A stretch of 35,875 bases of DNA, taken from contig NZAK01000093.1 of assembly GCA_002687515.1 (NCBI GenBank), positions 1 through 35,875 on the forward strand, read 5' to 3'. Both the position numbers and the translations under genes were made by a program. This document shows positions 31,838 through 35,875 of this stretch, piece by piece; the stretch's first letter is position 1, and every line of letters begins with the position of its first letter. Under the pieces are notes generated by a model. That model was not told where the DNA came from, did not search any database, and saw only the letters and a list, made by a program, of their open reading frames with translations. Origin of the DNA: Rhodospirillaceae bacterium. Its GTDB lineage: Bacteria; Pseudomonadota; Alphaproteobacteria; Rhodospirillales; UBA2165.

Positions 31838-32322
31838 GGCCGCGCCTCCTCATTTTCTTGTTTGGCGGCCAACTTGATGGCTTCGATTATCTGCACGTAA
31901 CCGGTACAGCGGCAGATGTTGCCGCCGATGGCCTCGCGGATTTGATCTTCGCCGGGGTCCGGGTTGTCGGCCAGAAGCGCCGCCGCGGCGATCAACATGC
32001 CCGGCGTGCAGTAGCCGCATTGCAACGCGTGCGCATCGCGGAAGGCTTCCTGCAGCGGGCTTGGTTCGCCATCCTCGCCGAGCAGGCCCTCCACGGTGGT
32101 GATGCTTTTGCCCTCGGCCTGCACCGCGAACATCAGACAGGCGCGCACCGGCTCGCCATCGAGAAGCACCGGGCAAGCGCCGCAGACGCCATGCTCGCAG
32201 CCCATATGGGCGCCGGTGACGTTCAATTGATCGCGCAGGAAATCGAGCAAGGTCAGGCGCGGCTCGGCCTCGGCGCTACGTTGATGGCCGTTGACGGTCA
32301 GCGATATGGTGCGCGGTTTCAT
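31834..32322 (-). CDS. Mo-hydroxylase [2Fe-2S] subunit (CoxS-type), system 2
   Basis: A 162-residue small subunit with all eight cluster cysteines: C42, C47, C50, C62 (GCEHGVCGACPV) and C102, C105, C137, C139 (QCGYCTPG, NICRCTGY). The residue after the third cysteine is proline where Thr or Ser is usual. It overlaps both neighbours by 4 bp (ATGA), so the M-S-L subunits are translationally linked. Confidence 0.95.
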   Translation of the reverse strand: MKPRTISLTVNGHQRSAEAEPRLTLLDFLRDQLNVTGAHMGCEHGVCGACPVLLDGEPVRACLMFAVQAEGKSITTVEGLLGEDGEPSPLQEAFRDAHALQCGYCTPGMLIAAAALLADNPDPGEDQIREAIGGNICRCTGYVQIIEAIKLAAKQENEEARP

Positions 32323-33188
32323 CGGCGCGCCTCCGCGAGGGCGTCGGTGATCGCCCGTTCGGCCAAAACACGCGCCACCCGCCCGCGGTAGGCGGCGCTG
32401 GCGTGCACGTCGCTCATCGCCTCGATCCCCCCGGCGGCAATATTCGCGGCCTCGGCGATGACATCACCGTTAAGATCGCTTCCGGTCAGGACCGCTTCAG
32501 CCGTTTCGGCTTTTATCGGATACGGATGGGCGCCGCCGATGCCGAGGGCGGCCCGGATACAGGTTCCGCCCGCGTCCAATTGAACCTGCGCCGCCGCCGA
32601 GACGATGGCGAAATCGCCGTGCCGCTCGCTGACCTCGTGAAAGGCGGCGCCGGATGTCTCGGCCCAAACCGGAAATTGCACCTCGGTCAGGCATTCGTCC
32701 GCTTCGCGCGCCGTGCTCATCGGGCCGTCGTAGAACTTACTGGCCGCGATACTCCTTTCGCCATCCATGTTCCGCAAGGTAATTTCGGCGTCCAGGGTAA
32801 CCCCCACCAGCGGTATTTCGGCGCTGGGGTCGCCATGCGCGATACTGCCGCCGATGGTGCCCCGGTTACGTGTCTGGAGATGGCCGACGAAGGGCAGCGC
32901 CTTGGCCAAAAGCGGCACCTTGTCCGCCACTTCGGCTGATTTCATGAGATGTTTTTGCCTGGTTGCGGCGCCGATACGGCAACCGCCAGCGCCGCCATTG
33001 ATACCGCTCAGATCGGCGCATCCGTTGATATCGATGAGCACCGAGGGCCGGGCCAGGCGCATATTCATCATCGGCACCAGCGATTGGCCGCCGGCCAGTA
33101 TCAGCGCCTCGTCGCCATATTCGCCGAGGAGGCGGATTGCGTCCTCGGCGCCGCCGGCTGCAAAATATTCGAAGGGAGCCGGTTTCAT
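32319..33188 (-). CDS. Mo-hydroxylase FAD subunit (CoxM-type), system 2
   Basis: A 289-residue FAD-binding subunit with AGGQSLVPMMNMRL (32-45) and RNRGTIGGSIAHGDPSAEIP. It carries electrons from the iron-sulfur subunit to the respiratory acceptor. The gene begins one base after the ubiD-type stop and overlaps the FeS subunit by 4 bp. The N-terminal MKPAPFEYFAAG closely parallels the system 1 start, as expected for paralogues. Confidence 0.94.
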   Translation of the reverse strand: MKPAPFEYFAAGGAEDAIRLLGEYGDEALILAGGQSLVPMMNMRLARPSVLIDINGCADLSGINGGAGGCRIGAATRQKHLMKSAEVADKVPLLAKALPFVGHLQTRNRGTIGGSIAHGDPSAEIPLVGVTLDAEITLRNMDGERSIAASKFYDGPMSTAREADECLTEVQFPVWAETSGAAFHEVSERHGDFAIVSAAAQVQLDAGGTCIRAALGIGGAHPYPIKAETAEAVLTGSDLNGDVIAEAANIAAGGIEAMSDVHASAAYRGRVARVLAERAITDALAEARR

Positions 33189-33189
33189 T

Positions 33190-34827
33190 TTAGTCCCATC
33201 CGTCCTCGATATCGCGGACCGAGGTTTCGGGCACCAGGTCCGGCTGCTGGCGTTTCAGGGTTTTGGCGCCGTTGTCCAGATAGTTGCCCGCCGCCGCCCG
33301 CCGCGCATCTTCCTCCCAGGTCTCGGTCCAGTCGCCGAGGGAATAGCCGTGCCAGGGCGCTTCCGGCTTGAGCGGCGGCAGTTGCAGCCGCTCCCAGATT
33401 TCCTTGGCGCGCTCCATATATTGCCTGGCCGGAAGCGCCAGCGGCGGCATCGGGCTTTTCATGGTGGCATCGATCAAAAGCGTGCCGTCCTCGTCATTGC
33501 CGTGCTCGCGCTTGGGGCCATGGCCGAGGCCCCGGTGGGCCAGGATATTCATATCCTCGACCGGATTGCTGCGGTACGAAATCGCCCACAGAAGCGCATC
33601 GGCGTTTTCCGGCGAAATGTCGTCATTGACGGCGACGACGATCTTGCTCATGTCGCTCTTGAAGGCGGCGGCGCCGTTGAGGGCGCGCCAAATTTCGGTC
33701 TTCGGCACGCCGGTTTCGATGGTCAGGATGGTGACCCGCAAGAGCGAGGTCAGGGGCTCGTGCAGCGCCACCCCCTTGACGCCGCGGATGCCGAGCCCGT
33801 CGCGGAGGTGGGCAAGGAACAGCGGCTCGTAGGCGACGCGCTTGATGGTGCTCGATTCCGACGGCGTTACCTGGCTGATATAGGATGGGATGACCGGCTT
33901 GGCTTTTCGCGTGATCGCGGTGACGCGCATCGGCATGTTGAATTCCTCGAGCGCGATATGGCCGTGGGATTCGCCGAACGGCCCTTCCGGCTCGAGGACG
34001 TGGGGATCGATGATGCCTTCGATCACCAGCTCGGCCTCGGCCGGCACCATCAAATCCACCGTTTTCGCCCTGACCATGTTGATCGGTTCGCCGGCCAGGC
34101 CGCCGGCCACCTCCATTTCATCGATGCCGAGGGGCAGTTTCTGCGGGCCCATGAAGGCGACAAAAGGCGGGCAGCCGAGGACGATGGCGCAGGGCATGTC
34201 CTCGCCCCGCCCTTTGTATTTTTGCCAATGCAGATAGCCTTCGGCGCCGCCGGTGCGGGTCGCCATGCGCACCACCAGCCGGTCGGTTGCCTTCAGCCCG
34301 GCGCGGTAGGTGCCCATGTTCTGACCACCGGTTTCGGGATCGCGGGTGATGACATTGGTCGCGGTCAGGGTCGGCGCCGAATCAAAGCCCGGCGTCGAAA
34401 CCGGGATCGGCAGCGCATCGAGGCCGTTGCCTTCGCCTTCGAGATCGCTTCCGGTCAGCACGACCTCGTGGCAGGGCGCATTTTCGATCTCGCGGGGCGC
34501 AATGGGGTTGGCCAGGGCATGATCCCATTTGCCGCTGATTTCAGCCACCGGGACAAGCATGCCGACGCTGTAGACGGCTTGCGATGCGGCCAGCGCGCCG
34601 ACCGCCACCGGGATATCAAAGGCGCGGCCCTTGCCGTCGACGATATCGGTGAACAGGAATGCCTTGCGCTCGGCCTCATTGATGCCGCCCCGGAACTGCC
34701 AGCGCACCAGGGGATGCATTTCCGCATCCTTGTCGATTTTCTCGCCGATCCGGTGGACCAGCCCGGCGTCGGACAATGCCTCCAGATGTTCCTGCAAATC
34801 GCGGTAGCTGCGGGTCCCCGAACCCAT
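33190..34827 (-). CDS. UbiD-family prenylated-FMN decarboxylase
   Basis: This 545-residue protein belongs to the UbiD family, which reversibly (de)carboxylates aromatic, heteroaromatic or alpha,beta-unsaturated acids using prenylated FMN. The catalytic pair corresponding to Glu277/Glu282 of Aspergillus Fdc1 appears as E281 and E286 in EPEGPFGESHGH. Other family blocks are QNMGTYRAGLKATDRLVVRM and the GxxExxVAGGLAGEP region near 235-247. The ATG at 34827 has GGGGAGG 5 nt upstream and is preferred to an in-frame start 24 nt earlier. No ubiX (prFMN synthase) is in the window. First gene of a five-gene operon with a Mo hydroxylase and an amidohydrolase. Confidence 0.93.
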   Translation of the reverse strand: MGSGTRSYRDLQEHLEALSDAGLVHRIGEKIDKDAEMHPLVRWQFRGGINEAERKAFLFTDIVDGKGRAFDIPVAVGALAASQAVYSVGMLVPVAEISGKWDHALANPIAPREIENAPCHEVVLTGSDLEGEGNGLDALPIPVSTPGFDSAPTLTATNVITRDPETGGQNMGTYRAGLKATDRLVVRMATRTGGAEGYLHWQKYKGRGEDMPCAIVLGCPPFVAFMGPQKLPLGIDEMEVAGGLAGEPINMVRAKTVDLMVPAEAELVIEGIIDPHVLEPEGPFGESHGHIALEEFNMPMRVTAITRKAKPVIPSYISQVTPSESSTIKRVAYEPLFLAHLRDGLGIRGVKGVALHEPLTSLLRVTILTIETGVPKTEIWRALNGAAAFKSDMSKIVVAVNDDISPENADALLWAISYRSNPVEDMNILAHRGLGHGPKREHGNDEDGTLLIDATMKSPMPPLALPARQYMERAKEIWERLQLPPLKPEAPWHGYSLGDWTETWEEDARRAAAGNYLDNGAKTLKRQQPDLVPETSVRDIEDGWD

Positions 34828-34917
34828 GACGCCTCCCCGGAATATTATCACGGCCTTGGATTTTGGCCGGGGGAACTATGTCACGTCTCGCCGCTCTGGA
34901 AAATACCTCCGGCGCCA

Positions 34918-35733
34918 TCATTTCAGATGTTCGGCCAGAAATCGCCGCACATCCTTCATCAGGGCGTCGCGCGGACGGTAAAACCAATCGTGCCCGCCCG
35001 GATAATCGTTGCGCTGAACCAGGGTCTTGCCCAGGGCTTGCAGGTTGGGGATCAAGCGGCGTTGGGTGATTTTGCGTATCGGGCGTTTGTCGTCCTCGCC
35101 GACGGCGAGGAAAACGGGCACATCGATGGCGGACAGGTTGCCGCGCCTGGCGGCCTGGCGAAGGCTGTATTCACCGGCATCGCGGAGGCTCGCCGGCGAT
35201 AAAAGCACCACCACCCGATAGTTTCGCTGGCGGATCGCCGACCAAAGGGTGACATTGCCGCCTTCTGAAAATCCCATGATGGCGATGCGCGACGGGTCAA
35301 CCTCGGCGCGGGCCGAAAGAAATTCGCGGGCCGCGGTGGAAACCCGCACGCCATATTCGACCACCGACACCCAATCGTCGGTCGAGCCGACGGTCGAGCC
35401 GCGCGCCACATACGCGGTATCGCCGAGATGATCGCGGATCGGCGCGATGGCGTTATAGCCCATTCCATTGAGGGCTTTGACGTAATCGCGGACATCCATA
35501 TTGTCCTTGGCCACGGCCCCGTCATGGCCCAGATGGCGAACCCCGGTGCCGTGATTGAAGATCACCGCCGGCTGCTTGCCGCCGGCTACGGTGCCGAACG
35601 CCCCGCGCACCGTTTCGCCGCCCTTCAGGGGCAGTTGAACCCACTGGATATCAGCCCAAGCGGGACCGGAAATCCACCATCCGGACAATAATAGAATTGC
35701 CAGGTACGTCCGGGTGTTCCTCAAGCTTCTCAT
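34918..35733 (-). CDS. Exported alpha/beta hydrolase (dienelactone-hydrolase-like)
   Basis: A 271-residue secreted or periplasmic serine hydrolase. A signal peptide (MRSLRNTRTYLAILLLSGWW, cleavage near PAWA) precedes the alpha/beta hydrolase domain. The likely triad is S156 (GFSEGG), D214/D215 (VGEDDKR) and H248 (GGHDWF), with the oxyanion region around FNHGTG. The ATG at 35733 has GGAGGA 7 nt upstream; a longer frame upstream lacks signal-peptide character. It is separated from ubiD by 90 bp and reads in the same direction. Substrate unknown, perhaps an ester or lactone precursor. Its upstream region enters the terminal repeat 45 bp before the start codon. Confidence 0.88.
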   Translation of the reverse strand: MRSLRNTRTYLAILLLSGWWISGPAWADIQWVQLPLKGGETVRGAFGTVAGGKQPAVIFNHGTGVRHLGHDGAVAKDNMDVRDYVKALNGMGYNAIAPIRDHLGDTAYVARGSTVGSTDDWVSVVEYGVRVSTAAREFLSARAEVDPSRIAIMGFSEGGNVTLWSAIRQRNYRVVVLLSPASLRDAGEYSLRQAARRGNLSAIDVPVFLAVGEDDKRPIRKITQRRLIPNLQALGKTLVQRNDYPGGHDWFYRPRDALMKDVRRFLAEHLK

Positions 35734-35778
35734 GCATCTATCCTCCGGTCTTTCCCAGTCCAAATAGGATGATCGGAC

Positions 35779-35875
35779 CGTGCCTATCCGCTTAACGCCC
35801 ATACCCACAACATGTAGGATGCTGCCACTCTCCCGAATATAACCCCGCCCTGGTCGGCGCGGTCGTGTCCCCGGC
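35779..35875. repeat. Right copy of 97-bp terminal inverted repeat
   Basis: Exact reverse complement of 1-97. It starts 45 bp upstream of the exported hydrolase's start codon, where its promoter would be expected, so this may be the native location and the left copy the displaced one. Confidence 0.9.

Noticed and set aside
1..35875. A transposon or linear plasmid defined by the terminal repeats
   Set aside because: No transposase, integrase, telomere protein or replication gene, and the left repeat interrupts a gene fragment; a contig-end effect is more likely.
1..35875. CRISPR arrays, tRNA and rRNA genes
   Set aside because: No regularly spaced repeats, cloverleaf-like sequences or rRNA motifs were seen on either strand.

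Overview
The window is GC-rich, alphaproteobacterial-looking DNA, probably Rhodospirillales-like and environmental. The grounds are the gene repertoire (tripartite tricarboxylate transporter, several xanthine-dehydrogenase-family hydrolases/hydroxylases, three 3-hydroxyisobutyrate-dehydrogenase-type enzymes), the compact overlapping operons and an intergenic palindromic repeat of a type I associate with Alphaproteobacteria. The taxonomic call is inference. The window begins and ends with the same 97 bp in opposite orientation, exactly at its edges. That is more like a contig broken at a repeat than a natural element, because no transposase, integrase or replication gene is present.

Layout. 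1-780: left copy of the terminal repeat, the 3' end of a truncated amidohydrolase gene and other decayed coding remnants. 739-1213: a RidA-family gene enclosed by perfect 23-bp inverted repeats. 1329-4856 (-): a 1175-residue flavin/iron-sulfur oxidoreductase behind a good FNR/FixK-type class II promoter. 5158-7815 (-): GntR/HutC regulator followed by two overlapping beta-hydroxyacid dehydrogenases. Divergent 7987-9467 (+): cupin and Ldh_2-type dehydrogenase. 9458-14421 (-): tctC-tctB-tctA transporter, HxlR regulator and a Gfo/Idh/MocA dehydrogenase. Divergent 14702-20131 (+): a three-subunit molybdenum hydroxylase (FAD, 2x[2Fe-2S], Mo subunits) plus a benzoylformate-decarboxylase-like ThDP enzyme. 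20143-24342 (-): a seven-gene operon (beta-hydroxyacid dehydrogenase, polysaccharide-deacetylase-like hydrolase, RidA, GST, DUF1330, VOC, rubrerythrin). Divergent 24665-25678 (+): cyclase-family hydrolase, with a 16-bp palindrome between the two units. 25736-27643: an OmpR-type response regulator (-), a candidate small transcript with its own promoter and terminator (+), and a CheY-like receiver plus Hpt protein (+). 27656-28448: a 59-residue membrane protein, a frameshifted azlD-like remnant, a palindromic repeat and a 5'-truncated parD-like remnant. 28452-34827 (-): a tight operon ubiD-type decarboxylase, Mo-hydroxylase FAD, FeS and Mo subunits, ACMSD-type amidohydrolase. 34918-35733 (-): an exported alpha/beta hydrolase.

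Taken together this is a catabolic accessory region. A tricarboxylate-type uptake system, two different Mo-hydroxylase operons each paired with a different decarboxylase (ThDP-dependent or UbiD/prFMN-dependent), ring-opening or amide-cleaving hydrolases and several dehydrogenases point to uptake and stepwise oxidation and decarboxylation of organic acids, perhaps aromatic or heteroaromatic. Substrates cannot be read from sequence. The least expected features are DNA-level: the repeat-bounded RidA cassette, two genes ending in three tandem 13-bp units that each carry the stop codon (so all three frames are closed), the FNR-type promoter, and the small promoter-to-terminator transcript unit.
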